64,000 nt of DNA from Phytophthora colocasiae (lineage: Eukaryota > Oomycota > Peronosporomycetes > Peronosporales > Peronosporaceae), in the NCBI GenBank assembly GCA_018806915.1, contig JAGKQI010000098.1, positions 1,736,001 through 1,800,000 of the forward strand, in the 5' to 3' direction. This document shows, in pieces, positions 10,621 to 20,626 of this stretch. The position numbers and the translations under genes were made by a program. Positions within the stretch are counted from its first letter, which is position 1. Every line of letters starts with the position of its first letter. Below the pieces are notes generated by a model that was not told where the DNA came from, searched no databases, and was given only the letters and a program-made list of their open reading frames with translations.

Positions 10621-11676
10621 ATGGCGAAGACGGAGGCGTCCAAGGCGTCCGCTACTGCGGGAGGCCGCTCGCTCAGCCCCATGCGCTTTATGCAGCTGGC
10701 GCTGGCCACGACTGTGCTCTTCTCCCTAGCGTACATGTATCAGTTCGTGTCTGTTAGTGTGACGTTGCGTTCAGAGACGGACTCTGAGGACGAGGACGGC
10801 GGAATTGTACGCAATCGAGTGCTTGGCCACTCCATACTGCATCTGCAGGGCTTTGAGGCTGGACACAAGTTTGTTAGCGAGTATGACGTGGAGAGCCAAG
10901 GACCGTTGTATATTCTGTTTATGAGTGACGCAGACGAAGAGGGCAAATACTGGTGTCCGGACTGTGAAAAGGCCAAGAAACCCGTTATGGACGCGTTTAA
11001 ACGCGCCCCGAGAGGTTCCAGACTTGTGGAGATCCGAGTGGGACCGGTGGCCTATTGGGCGGACTATATGAACGAGTTCCGACAGAATCAGCTTTTTTAT
11101 ATTGATCATATCCCGACGCTTATGCGGTATGAAGGAGGTGGCAATTCGTCCACGATGCTCACGGAATCCTTCTGCACAGACCCGGCCTTGCTGGACTACG
11201 TCTTTAAAGTGAACAAGCCATTGGCGGGAGAACCGAACAAGAACAAGGTGTTGACCATGTATACTCCTGGAGAGGTGACCAATTACTTGGAGACTTACGA
11301 CAACAGCTACCCACTCTTCTTGTTCTTCGTGTCCGGCTATCATGACTTCAACGGACGTCTGTGGTGTCCATACTGCGACCGCGCGGATGTGACTGTGATG
11401 CACAACTTCAACTACACAGCATCTGATAACGCAGTCATGGTACGGGTGGTGGTCAGTGCTACGTACAAAGGCTGGAAGAAGAAGCGCAACGTGTTCAAGC
11501 AGCCTGAGTTCCACGAGAAGGTGGCGCCTGTACGTGGTGTGCCGTACCTGGGCTTCGTCAAGAAGGACGTGCCAGCCAACAAGGTCCACGTCCACCAATT
11601 TATGCCAGATTATCCGGAAACCAACAAGCTGCAGACATTCTTCAAGAACAAACCACGGGTGGCACGACCCACCTAG
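10621..11676 (+). CDS. Membrane-anchored tandem thioredoxin-like (TRP14-type) protein 1
   Basis: The product is 351 aa from ATG 10621; an in-frame ATG at 10561 would add 20 residues, but the paralogues downstream start at the equivalent short basic leader. A single N-terminal membrane span (residues 22-42) is followed by two thioredoxin-like domains. The first has LYILFMSDADEEGKYWCPDC (WCPDC at 111-115, the exact TXNDC17/TRP14 active site) and a cis-proline loop, HIPTLMRYEGG. The second has WCPYC at 248-252 and VPYLGF. It is therefore probably a type II membrane thiol-disulfide oxidoreductase facing the secretory lumen or cell exterior. It heads an array of four same-strand paralogues and is the only one that keeps both CXXC motifs. 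Confidence 0.78.
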   Translation: MAKTEASKASATAGGRSLSPMRFMQLALATTVLFSLAYMYQFVSVSVTLRSETDSEDEDGGIVRNRVLGHSILHLQGFEAGHKFVSEYDVESQGPLYILFMSDADEEGKYWCPDCEKAKKPVMDAFKRAPRGSRLVEIRVGPVAYWADYMNEFRQNQLFYIDHIPTLMRYEGGGNSSTMLTESFCTDPALLDYVFKVNKPLAGEPNKNKVLTMYTPGEVTNYLETYDNSYPLFLFFVSGYHDFNGRLWCPYCDRADVTVMHNFNYTASDNAVMVRVVVSATYKGWKKKRNVFKQPEFHEKVAPVRGVPYLGFVKKDVPANKVHVHQFMPDYPETNKLQTFFKNKPRVARPT

Positions 11677-11875
11677 TTTCAAGCGGGTGCTTGGCCATCA
11701 AGCCGATGAATGCATCAATAAGACAATGTACTTACTCATGTTTTTATTGATAGAGGTTTGTGTATTAGTGATTTGTATCAAAGTTGCGTTAAGGCTTGAT
11801 CATTTTAAAGAATTATACGTTTTCATAGGTGCATTTGCACATCAAAAACTTTAGAAGTATACTACGTAGTAAGAA

Positions 11876-13588
11876 ATGTTTTCGAGCAGCCATCGAGGTC
11901 GCTCTCATGTGCGTGTTTGGGTGCGCCGCAACGTGTGGCTTGTGGCGGCAGTAACGCTCGTGATCGTCTATTGCGTCTTTATGGTGCGTACGACCATGTG
12001 GGCGCACGCGTTCGAGGCGCAACAGGAACGGGAGCGAGCGCAGGAATCAGAAAAATTGACTCGAGATGGTGACGCTATGAAGGAGGCGCTTGCTGTGCTA
12101 AAGGAGATGGGTGCAATCAGAGGGGAAAGCACACATGAACAGGCAGAAGAACAGGCTGAAGAGGCTGTGGAGGATGGACGAGAGCAGTTGGTCAAAGGAG
12201 AAGGAGAACAGGAGGCTGTTGGTGAAGAGGAAACGCACAATGCTCATGCTGCAGCGACAACAGGGCCACGACTCCGTACAGTGGAGGAAGAAGACACAGT
12301 GGCGTATGATGATAAAGTTCCTCTTGAAGATGTTGGAGATATTCCGAATGTTGGTGCGACGATAGCGACTGAAGTGGATACAACGACTAATGCACCTGCA
12401 GAAGACAAATGGACGGCGTTGGACCTCTTACCTGCAGCTGCAGAAGCAGAGAATGAAAAGGAAGAAGTAACAATCCCGCTGATAGAAACACAGTCTACAG
12501 AGAACAAGGGGCCTCCACCGTTGACACCGAGGACAGGTGATCATTTGTGGACTGGAATGGACCAACTACCTGTGGCCGGTAATGAGAATGGTCTCGAAGC
12601 ACCCGTTCCTGAAGTGCCGACAACTATTGCACAGGTGCAACCAAGTGAGTTCAAGTCGAGACGATTTGACAAGTCCAGGCTGAAGTTGGAGTCTTCGAAT
12701 GCGTCAATTCCGTTCGAAAAGAGACACCATGTCATTTTCGGCTATAACGCTACCTTGGCGTATCTTAAACTATACATGAAGCCTGCAGACTCAAAGGAAG
12801 AGCTTTTCCTGTTTTTCACCTGCAGTGACAGCAAAGGAGGTCGAGATGACTGGAATCCCAATTGTGCGACAGCACGTGAGAAGGTGTACGCTACATTTGC
12901 CAAGTCGCCGTCTACAAATCGCCTTGTAACGATTCACGCAGGCCCTCGTGATGATTGGCGGGGCGGCAACGCCTTCACAGACGATGATGATCTTCGTCTT
13001 AAGGCTGTTCCTACCCTAATGCGTTGGGATGGAGGCGCACCCGGTGCTTTGCGCTCAACCTGGGGTGTACTAGTGGACAATTCGATTCTTTATGATCCGT
13101 TGGTGCGCTACCTGTTCCGCAATGGCGATAAACAGGACAAATTGTTGGCGAAAGCAGAAGTCGAGACCAAAGAGATCATCACATTAAGAGGTTATGCACA
13201 GTACCGGACCTTCATGGAAACGTACGCGCGCAACGGAAGTGTTTATCCGCTATTCATGATGATGGTGTCGGGCCGGTTCGAGCGCAACAACCGTCTCTGG
13301 TGTCCCTGGTGTCGGCAGTCTGAAATGCCAGTAGAATACGCGTTCTACGCCTACTCACCGCCTAATGCCAAGCTGGTGCTGGTGGAAACCTACGACAAGT
13401 ACAGCGAATGGCGAAATCCTGAAAACGAGTTTAAACAAGACCCCCAGCTCTCGATGAAGGGCGTACCATGGTTTTATCGGGTATATCCAGGCCCACCTGG
13501 CGCACCTCTCACATACCAACGCGTCAAGAAGAAATTCTACATCCTCGAGGCCTTGCAACAGGTTTTCCAGGACTCCAGTGAGTTGTGA
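11876..13588 (+). CDS. Membrane-anchored tandem thioredoxin-like protein 2
   Basis: The product is 570 aa from ATG 11876 (MFSSSHRGRS). A membrane span lies at residues 20-38. A long acidic, low-complexity stalk (about 45-280, rich in E, A, T and P) precedes the two thioredoxin-like domains. In the first domain the active site reads WNPNC (326-330), so the first cysteine is lost. The cis-proline loop AVPTLMRWDGG is retained. The second domain has WCPWC (475-479) and GVPWFYR. The stalk is absent in paralogue 1. This is one of four tandem copies; the missing first cysteine suggests domain 1 is now a binding or structural module. Family function is inferred from TRP14-like proteins. Confidence 0.77.
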   Translation: MFSSSHRGRSHVRVWVRRNVWLVAAVTLVIVYCVFMVRTTMWAHAFEAQQERERAQESEKLTRDGDAMKEALAVLKEMGAIRGESTHEQAEEQAEEAVEDGREQLVKGEGEQEAVGEEETHNAHAAATTGPRLRTVEEEDTVAYDDKVPLEDVGDIPNVGATIATEVDTTTNAPAEDKWTALDLLPAAAEAENEKEEVTIPLIETQSTENKGPPPLTPRTGDHLWTGMDQLPVAGNENGLEAPVPEVPTTIAQVQPSEFKSRRFDKSRLKLESSNASIPFEKRHHVIFGYNATLAYLKLYMKPADSKEELFLFFTCSDSKGGRDDWNPNCATAREKVYATFAKSPSTNRLVTIHAGPRDDWRGGNAFTDDDDLRLKAVPTLMRWDGGAPGALRSTWGVLVDNSILYDPLVRYLFRNGDKQDKLLAKAEVETKEIITLRGYAQYRTFMETYARNGSVYPLFMMMVSGRFERNNRLWCPWCRQSEMPVEYAFYAYSPPNAKLVLVETYDKYSEWRNPENEFKQDPQLSMKGVPWFYRVYPGPPGAPLTYQRVKKKFYILEALQQVFQDSSEL

Positions 13589-13717
13589 AAAAAATATCGG
13601 AGTTCGTCTACGGGATCCGATACCACTTCGATAGTCTATATTTTGGTAAAAGCAGGTTTTAGTAGCTCAAAAAGCAGATGGCACTCTGGTACGTGGCAGA
13701 AAACTGTGCAGTTGACA

Positions 13718-15010
13718 ATGGCGAAACCAGGAGCACAGCGTAGTGTCGGACGACAGCGATGGCTTGTGGTGGTGGTTGGTGGCTTCGCACTGTACTGTAT
13801 GTTCCTGTTCCAGATGCGGCTGTGGTCGGCAGCGAGTCATGCGGATTTACGTGCAAATGTCATCAGCGCTGAGCGAGACCCCGCGGTTATCGACAGACCG
13901 ACAGTCAAGAGGCCCCGGCACGACCCTCGACAGGACACTGAAATGACGCAACAACCGCAAGTGGAGGAGGTTGCAACTCAGCAGCAAAACTTACGTGCTG
14001 TTGATTCACCTCTGTCGACTCCAGGCGCTGTCATTGTTTCAACGACGAAACCGACTTCACCGGTAATTGCAAGGTTAGATGTTCCTGCTGTGCCGATCGC
14101 GACTACACAAGCAGCACCTTCATTGGCAGATCGGCACAAAATTGTGTCTGGATATGATGCGACTATGAAGTTTCTTGCTAGCTACAGAGTCCCCGAGGGT
14201 TCTGATGAACAACTCTTTTTGTTTTTCGTGTGTGGGGACGAGAAAGGTGAACAGACAGCGTGGCGGCGAGTATGTGTAGATGCAGCAGATTTGGTGTACG
14301 ACGTGTTCGCCAAGTCACCCTCCCGTAACAAACTGCTGACGATCCACGCCGGTTCCAAGAAGGACTGGTCTGCTGCCAACATGTTCTTTAAAGACGGAGA
14401 TCTCAAGGTCAAGATGATTCCTGCACTTATGCAATGGCATGGAGGACATCGTGGTGCGAAACGTGCTACGTCTGGTATGATTATCGAGGGGAGCATTTTG
14501 TATCAGCCGCTGCTCCGTTATCTCTTCAAGAACGAAGACATCCCCGACCCACTATTAGCTCCTGAAAAGATCGCTTCCAAGGACATTGTTGTCTTGAAGG
14601 GGTACAAGAATTATCGACAGTACATCGATGCCATTGCAACTGGATCGCTTACAGCCCCGGAAGGCCCAATGTTCCTCTTTTTAATTGCTGGGCGTCTGGG
14701 TAGCAACGATCGTCTTTGGTGTCCATACTGTCGGTACTCTGAAATTTCAGTCGAATACGCATTCAAGGCCTTTGCACCACCAGGATCAAGGTTAATCAAA
14801 GTGGAGACAGTGAACTCGTACGCTATCTGGAAGAATCCTTCGAACGACTGGAAGGGCGACACTGACTTGATGGTTCGTGGCGTGCCGTGGATGTACCGAG
14901 CGAATCTAGACAAGGAAGCTCGTAGCTTCAGCTTCGAACGTGTGAGCGAGCGTTTCGACCATCCAGATGCGCTACGGGGGATCTTCCAAGGCTGGAAAAA
15001 CCCAGTCTAA
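13718..15010 (+). CDS. Membrane-anchored tandem thioredoxin-like protein 3
   Basis: I chose ATG 13718 (MAKPGAQRSV), which gives 430 aa and puts the membrane span at residues 14-32, as in the paralogues; the frame is open further upstream but without an ATG. A proline/threonine-rich stalk (40-140) precedes the domains. In domain 1 the active site has become WRRVC (182-186), keeping only the resolving cysteine. Domain 2 keeps WCPYC (334-338) followed by RYSEISVEYAFK, which is nearly the same as in copies 2 and 4. Domain 2 is closed by RGVPWMYR. It shares the array with copies 1, 2 and 4. Confidence 0.77.
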   Translation: MAKPGAQRSVGRQRWLVVVVGGFALYCMFLFQMRLWSAASHADLRANVISAERDPAVIDRPTVKRPRHDPRQDTEMTQQPQVEEVATQQQNLRAVDSPLSTPGAVIVSTTKPTSPVIARLDVPAVPIATTQAAPSLADRHKIVSGYDATMKFLASYRVPEGSDEQLFLFFVCGDEKGEQTAWRRVCVDAADLVYDVFAKSPSRNKLLTIHAGSKKDWSAANMFFKDGDLKVKMIPALMQWHGGHRGAKRATSGMIIEGSILYQPLLRYLFKNEDIPDPLLAPEKIASKDIVVLKGYKNYRQYIDAIATGSLTAPEGPMFLFLIAGRLGSNDRLWCPYCRYSEISVEYAFKAFAPPGSRLIKVETVNSYAIWKNPSNDWKGDTDLMVRGVPWMYRANLDKEARSFSFERVSERFDHPDALRGIFQGWKNPV

Positions 15011-15193
15011 CCAAAACATTGTAATAGAGAACCAAAACCTACCGAGTTCCGAACAATAATCGGGGAAACACGCTGCAATGAGATATCCGAGAATGACGCT
15101 TTCGTGGCAAGTTCTAGGTGACTTCCTGTGCCCTTGTCATTCGGCTTTTTTACGCTGTTGTGAACACCCGTCCAACTAGAACCGATCTCAGCC

Positions 15194-15597
15194 ATGACGA
15201 TCTGTCCTTCTGCTGGTTGTCCTAGTTGCTATGCTGAGCTTTGCTCGCTCCAGTCGCTGAAGATACCCCAACAGAGTAGACCCCACCCGGAGTGACACTT
15301 ACCGGAGACCAAGAGCCTGTGCCAAGCAACAAGGAGCAACTAGAGCAATTCATCCGAGGTGGAGGTGGTTTCATCCCGACCAGAGGAATCACTTACCGCT
15401 GGCGCTACACGTACCCGTGGGCCGGAGGATTCCGCTATGGTTGGCGCTACCCTATCGGCTATTGGAACTCGTTCGGCCGCTCGGCTCGAACTGCTTTTTC
15501 GGACGTTCGTTCGGCGGGTTTTTCTACTGCTAAAGACCGCAAGCTTCTCGACTGCAAAGAAGAAGAAGAAGACATTCGAGTTGCAGCAGAAAAATAA
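15194..15597 (+). pseudogene. Possible remnant of a small secreted Gly/Tyr/Trp-rich protein
   Basis: Between thioredoxin-like copies 3 and 4 there is a frame (15277-15597, no ATG) with EQLEQFIRGGGG and then an aromatic repeat of the type YRWRYTYPWAGGFRYGWRYP. About 80 bp upstream, in a different frame, lies a signal-peptide-like run (LLVVLVAMLSFARSS, 15213-15257). The only nearby ATG (15194) is out of frame with both. This could be a secreted peptide gene broken by small indels or one with an unrecognised intron. I cannot name the family. Confidence 0.35.
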
Positions 15598-15745
15598 TAC
15601 ACACAGCAACTCCAACAAGTTTAAATACCTCACCTTGAAGTGAACACGCTGCTTTCGTATTTCTATATCCTTTACAAGTCAATACCTAAAACCCTCTCTA
15701 ATTGAATTGTCTTGCGCCACTTGGAGTTCAGACGCTGACGTAGCA

Positions 15746-17209
15746 ATGGCGTCGCCTCGGTATGGACGTGACCGGCAGTGGCCACGACGCCGCGGTGCAC
15801 CTGGCAAGCGCACCAACCCGTGGTACATTTTAGCGGGCGGGTTCTTCGTCGTGTATTTCATTTTCCTGATCAGTTGGCGGTTTGGAAACGTGACGAATCT
15901 CGAGGGTTCCGCGCCCACTGAACAGCTCAGCAACCTGCGGAAAGCTAGCAACCCCGTGCATGTACAAAGTGATGACGCACTAGACGTGGAGATTGCAGCG
16001 CAGCTCGAAGAACAGCGAAGGAATGAAGAACGAGCGCGTCAAATTCCCATCAAGGTGGTGCTTCCAACGACTGCCCCACCTACCGACGCACCAGTCGCAA
16101 CTACTGCAGCTCTAATGACTGAGAAGCCTAGAGAACTGGAGAAACTGGTGGCTGACCAGAATCTGGAAGGACGTGTACCGGGGATGCCTGTGCAGGTAGT
16201 GGAGGATGCAACCAAGGAGACACCAGTGGTGCAAGTTACGGACGCGGCCACTGCTGCGATACCTGTGGTTGTTACGCGTGCACCAGACTACGTTGCTACG
16301 AAGGCTGTCCCGATGCAGATAGAACCAGCAGCCACACCGGCGCCAACTGCAGCTCGACGCCTGGAAATATCGGGATATGCTGAGGCGAAGAAATTCTTGG
16401 CGAACTACCAGTACAATCCGGATGAGTCGTTGTTCCTCTTTTTCTTGTGCAGCGATGACAAGTTCAAGGCGAATGACTGGTCTGAAGAGTGCTCAGTTGG
16501 CAAGCAGCACGTATACGACGTGTTCTCCAAATCCCCAGGACGCAACCGTCTGGTGACGGTGTTTGCAGGTTCGGAGAACTACTGGAGACACCAAAACGAC
16601 TTTTATAACGATGCCGATTTGCGGGTCAAGGGCGTACCTTCCATTATGCAGTGGGAGGGACGAAGTGGCCGGACTTCTGGAATGCTGGTACAAAGGTCTC
16701 TGTATGATGAACCGTTTCTGAGGTATTTGTTCAAGAACACGGATCAGCCGGGCCTGCTTTTTGCAGCTGAAGACGTCAAGAACAAGCAGATCATTACAGT
16801 GAATGGATATGACGCGTATGTGGATGCAATGATTAAATTCGAGAAGGAGGACAACCCGGTTCCTACTTTCTTGATGATGGTCTCGGGTCGATTCCGGACT
16901 AACAACCGACCATGGTGTCCATACTGTCGGTACTCGGAGTTACCGATCGAGTACGCCTTCTATACCTACGCACCAAAGAACGCTCGGATGATTCGTGTGG
17001 AAGTTACAGACTCATACGCAGAATGGAGGAAACGAACTGAATTTACAGCTGACAAGAACCTCCAGCTCAAGATTGTGCCACTGATGTTTAAAATCAAGCA
17101 GCTGCCCCCTACCAGCCCCAACGGCCCTAGATCGATTGAGTTCACCCAGCACAAAGTTCGCTACGACGAATTGGCCTCGTTACGGCAGCTTTTCTTGAGT
17201 TTTGCCTAG
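15746..17209 (+). CDS. Membrane-anchored tandem thioredoxin-like protein 4
   Basis: From ATG 15746 (MASPRYGRDR) the product is 487 aa. A very basic N-terminus is followed by a membrane span at 26-43, a T/P/A-rich stalk (50-205), and two thioredoxin-like domains. Domain 1 reads WSEEC (245-249) at the active site, again lacking the first cysteine. Domain 2 has WCPYC at 390-394 and RYSELPIEYAFY. The gene converges on the PX-domain gene, with the two stop codons about 95 bp apart. Confidence 0.77.
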   Translation: MASPRYGRDRQWPRRRGAPGKRTNPWYILAGGFFVVYFIFLISWRFGNVTNLEGSAPTEQLSNLRKASNPVHVQSDDALDVEIAAQLEEQRRNEERARQIPIKVVLPTTAPPTDAPVATTAALMTEKPRELEKLVADQNLEGRVPGMPVQVVEDATKETPVVQVTDAATAAIPVVVTRAPDYVATKAVPMQIEPAATPAPTAARRLEISGYAEAKKFLANYQYNPDESLFLFFLCSDDKFKANDWSEECSVGKQHVYDVFSKSPGRNRLVTVFAGSENYWRHQNDFYNDADLRVKGVPSIMQWEGRSGRTSGMLVQRSLYDEPFLRYLFKNTDQPGLLFAAEDVKNKQIITVNGYDAYVDAMIKFEKEDNPVPTFLMMVSGRFRTNNRPWCPYCRYSELPIEYAFYTYAPKNARMIRVEVTDSYAEWRKRTEFTADKNLQLKIVPLMFKIKQLPPTSPNGPRSIEFTQHKVRYDELASLRQLFLSFA

Positions 17210-17304
17210 ATCCAAGTGTCCATTTCTCCATGGGTTGGATTCGGTATGTTGAAATCAATAGAATGCAACCAGTTTTTGTATTTTTTGCTATTCTTGAGAA
17301 GCTC

Positions 17305-18324
17305 TTACGATCTGGATAAACTCGCTTCGGATGCTGATCTATCGTCTGGCCGTCTTCGTAATGAAAGCCTCTGTCTAGCTGACTCGGACAATTGTTCGAC
17401 GATTCCTCGGTCACCTAGGAATTCCAGATATCTGGTAAAGCTCAAACCTAGAAACTCCTCAATCATCCGCAACAGCACGCTAATCTCGCAGGCAGAGCTG
17501 TCTGGCAGTACTCGGATGTGTTGACGGAGGCTTCTAATGGTGTGGAGACACATAGCCACAAAGTGTTGAAGTCGAACTTTACGCTCCGAGATGATTTCGT
17601 CCTCAAGTGCATCCGCAGACGAACTGGAGAAGAGATGTGACCCCCACAGACGCCGTGAGGGGAAAGTAGTCTCTACGATTGAGGACAACACATTATCACA
17701 AATAGCGCAATGTGGTCGACGACGGCGTTTCCCGTGACTGAAGTGCTTGAGCAGTTGACGTCGAAGCGTACGAAACTCAGAGAAGCGACGCGTCACGAGC
17801 CACTGCTGCTTGCTCAAATGTACTTCCATTTCATAGAACACCACTCCGTCCTCTGGACGTTCCAAGTGTTTCCCAGTCACATGAGCTGATAAATAGTCTG
17901 AGTACTCTGCTTCTTCACGGAATAACTGGAGGTCTTCACTGCTGTCTCGCACGAGAATTGAGCTCGATCTAGGTGTCGTAACTTGCTCCCGAGACGTGGA
18001 AATCCGTCGCGCCGACTGCGTATCTCCCGATGTTGAAAAGGGGGAACCATGCGCTTGCCGTCTCGAGCTGTTCCTCTGGACATCACCGCTTCGTTCACGG
18101 GACAGGAGGTTTCGAGCTGACCGGCTGCAGCGCCAGAGGAGTCTTGGGATCTTGCCACGCCGGTTAGAAGTCGTCGAAACCCGGGCTTCGCGATTTCTGA
18201 CGACTGGAAGTCCGAACGGGTCAGCAAGGAAGATCGACTGCCTCAGCGCTTCCTCTAACGAGCTGCAGGTCGAGGCAGTCGAACGCATTGGTGCGTTTGC
18301 ACACGTGGCGTCGCTCAGCCTCAT
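17305..18324 (-). CDS. PX-domain protein
   Basis: A single-exon frame of 339 aa starts at ATG 18324. The first 110 residues are serine/arginine-rich with no recognised domain. From about residue 120 to 260 it reads as a PX domain, with a strand-rich start (YLSAHVTGKHLE...VVFYEMEVHLS), the core WLVTRRFSEFRTLRRQLLKHF containing the RRFSEF motif that binds the phosphoinositide headgroup, and a helical end (KVRLQHFVAMCLHTIRSL). PX domains usually bind PI3P on endosomes. Residues 203-212 carry CAIC, and a basic insert (HGKRRRRPHC) may be a zinc site. The C-terminal tail is basic. It is divergent from the PPR-like gene upstream. Confidence 0.75.
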   Translation of the reverse strand: MRLSDATCANAPMRSTASTCSSLEEALRQSIFLADPFGLPVVRNREARVSTTSNRRGKIPRLLWRCSRSARNLLSRERSGDVQRNSSRRQAHGSPFSTSGDTQSARRISTSREQVTTPRSSSILVRDSSEDLQLFREEAEYSDYLSAHVTGKHLERPEDGVVFYEMEVHLSKQQWLVTRRFSEFRTLRRQLLKHFSHGKRRRRPHCAICDNVLSSIVETTFPSRRLWGSHLFSSSSADALEDEIISERKVRLQHFVAMCLHTIRSLRQHIRVLPDSSACEISVLLRMIEEFLGLSFTRYLEFLGDRGIVEQLSESARQRLSLRRRPDDRSASEASLSRS

Positions 18325-19007
18325 GACCAGAACGTGAATGAAAAGTTTGGACTGCGAGGGTTCAAGCAGAATGAGAAGTGCCAGTGGTGGAATAGGCCAA
18401 AGCTTTTCAGAGAGGACAGACTACGCTGGACTCTTGAGGGTGACACTGGTACATCGCACCTTTTTTCGAGCCATCATCACCAGCGACTTCACCAGCGACT
18501 TGAGCTTTGGGATGCGTATGAATACCGCAACCAACGCGATTGTGTCGGGGCAGAAAATAGCGTTGGAAATCTCTTGCAGGTGTCGCTTACACACTTCACT
18601 TGCTACACTTGCTAGTGATTCGAAACGCTCAACTGCTTGGCTAATCTACCGGATCTTTTGACGAACGCGAGGTGTTGAATTGCCGTTGCATGCCGCCATA
18701 CGTTGCGTTCGGCACACTGCTGTCATGAGGCCAGCAACCGGAAACGGACCGGAGTCACTATCCCAAGGACAGCATTTCAGCTACTTCTGAACACTTTTGG
18801 TGGAGACCATCGACTCCTGAGCTCAAGCAAGCATCTACTGGCAATAGAAACTACTACACGTACAACCGTAGTGGAGCATTGTTGCGCTGAGCTCATAGCC
18901 AACGATCTTACCGCTTCAATGTAGCCATCTGACGACTGTAGCCATCTTATCCATGGAACTTTTGATTGGTTGTTAGAAGTGACATTCACTCTTCAACCGC
19001 ATTCCAG
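18325..19007. other. Shared intergenic region between PX and PPR-like genes
   Basis: The flanking genes diverge from here, so both promoters should lie in these 680 bp. I see no gene; the plus-strand ORFs of 93 and 107 codons overlap each other in different frames and carry no family motif. Confidence 0.5.
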
Positions 19008-20609
19008 ATGAAGCGCTTCCTGCAACTACCGGTACGTGTACGGCCTCTTTACGTGCGCTGGCAGTCCAGTGTGGCGTCTCGTGATTGGCGGCAGGCTATA
19101 GAAGCCTTCCAGCGTAAAGCTAGTGACAACAGTAGGTCACTGACCCTCAAGGACGTCGCGAGCGTCGTCCATGTTTGCACACAGAGCGATCGCACGCGGG
19201 AGGCTCTAGATGCGATCCGAAGGGGAGAAAAGCGCGGCATTACAGCTCAGCTGGAGTCTCACGTACAGATCTGCTGCTCTTGGGCTCGAAAGGGACAAGC
19301 GGAACGTGCATTGGCCAAAATACCGCAACTCTGGAAACAATTCCAACTCACTACAAACCAGTTAAGCGTCTATGACTCGCTGCTGTCGGTATTTAAAGCG
19401 AAAGGGGATTGGAGATCGACTCATGCTGCTATTGCACAGATGAATGAACTGGGGATCACACCCAATTTGCGTGCGTTTCGAGTGCTGATGCTCACAGCTG
19501 CGAAAGCGAAGCAGAAAGATATGCTGATGGCTACAGTGCAATTTGTGGAGAAGAAATTCCCTGGAATTTGGACAGATGTAGCCACATTAACTGCAATGTG
19601 TCAGGCTCTTGTGGATGTTGGTGAGAATCAACGAGTAATGGAGATTTACCGCAAATTGGACGACAACTGGATCCGTGAAGAAGCTAGCACGATGTTGTTT
19701 AACAATTTTCTGCTTGCTGTACTACGAAACGGGGACAAACCTTCGAATAGGAATGGCTTGTCGAGTATTCAGAGTACGAGGGACATTTTTGATCGCATGC
19801 AGGAAGCTCTGAAAGCTGTTCCAGACGATTTCACGTTTTCCATCCTTATGATGGAGCTAGCGAAGCGCAGCCAGTGGACGCAGGTGCTGGACCTCTTCAA
19901 CACGATGCTAGAGACCCAAGCAAGAAGTCAGAATGGGAACGAGTCGGTGATCAACGCGTTGTCGTGCTCCGCTGTGATTCGAGCGCTACACAAACTGCAC
20001 GAAGCCGAGCAGTCTGACAAACAGGATAAAGATCAAAGTAATGATTCGATGAAAGAGGCAAAACAGTTGAAAGACCAAAAGCGTAAGTTGAAGCAGGACC
20101 TGTCGGTCGTCATGAAACAGCTTCGTACAGTGGATCTGCGGAACATTGGCCACGCTTCGACGTTGATTGACACGCTGGATGAGTTCAGACTGTTCACTGC
20201 AGCCCGCCAAGTGTTCAAGCGCGTACTGGATGAAGGTGTTATTCAGAAGACCCCATGGCGCCTCAAAGACGGGTTTGAGATCGATTTGCACACCTTCTCT
20301 CGTGGTGTAGCCAAGTGTGCTGTTGTGTCCGCTTTCGAAGAGATCACACGCTCCCAACAGGGAGTTAGCGCCGTTTCTCTCGCAGGTAACGCACCGCTGC
20401 AAGATCTCCGGATTATCACAGGTGTTGGAAAGCGCAGTCAGACATTTATGAAGCCTGTGTTGAGGCAGGAAATAACTGAGTTGCTGACGAAGTCAAATCG
20501 TCCTCCTCTATGGCCGTCGCCCCATCCAACCAACCCTGGAGTCTTGCTCGTACGCCACAACGCTCTGCGTAAATGGCTGAAGAAAGGTGGTGCTATTCGA
20601 TACTTTTGA
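19008..20609 (+). CDS. Mitochondrial PPR-like protein
   Basis: The product is 533 aa from ATG 19008 (MKRFLQLPVRVRPLYVRWQS), which gives an arginine-rich, acid-poor mitochondrial targeting sequence. The body is made of helical pairs about 35 residues apart with PPR-like spacing, for example LSVYDSLLSVFKAKGDWRST followed by AIAQMNELGITPNLRAFRVL, and FTFSILMMELAKRSQWTQVL. PPR proteins bind organelle RNA. The C-terminal part (HTFSRGVAKCAV..., PGVLLVRHNALRKWL) resembles the tail of PPR-SMR-type proteins, though I cannot confirm an SMR domain. Its stop lies 17 bp from the stop of the convergent PLD-like gene, so the transcripts probably overlap. Confidence 0.68.
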   Translation: MKRFLQLPVRVRPLYVRWQSSVASRDWRQAIEAFQRKASDNSRSLTLKDVASVVHVCTQSDRTREALDAIRRGEKRGITAQLESHVQICCSWARKGQAERALAKIPQLWKQFQLTTNQLSVYDSLLSVFKAKGDWRSTHAAIAQMNELGITPNLRAFRVLMLTAAKAKQKDMLMATVQFVEKKFPGIWTDVATLTAMCQALVDVGENQRVMEIYRKLDDNWIREEASTMLFNNFLLAVLRNGDKPSNRNGLSSIQSTRDIFDRMQEALKAVPDDFTFSILMMELAKRSQWTQVLDLFNTMLETQARSQNGNESVINALSCSAVIRALHKLHEAEQSDKQDKDQSNDSMKEAKQLKDQKRKLKQDLSVVMKQLRTVDLRNIGHASTLIDTLDEFRLFTAARQVFKRVLDEGVIQKTPWRLKDGFEIDLHTFSRGVAKCAVVSAFEEITRSQQGVSAVSLAGNAPLQDLRIITGVGKRSQTFMKPVLRQEITELLTKSNRPPLWPSPHPTNPGVLLVRHNALRKWLKKGGAIRYF

Positions 20610-20626
20610 TGGAGAAAATCGACTGG

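Noticed and set aside
10771..11682. 303-codon minus-strand frame opposite thioredoxin-like protein 1
   Set aside because: The plus strand has the conserved domains; the antisense frame lacks any.
15277..15597. Host-targeted RXLR-type secreted effector
   Set aside because: No RXLR or EER motif and no in-frame signal peptide; I keep it only as a possible small secreted remnant.
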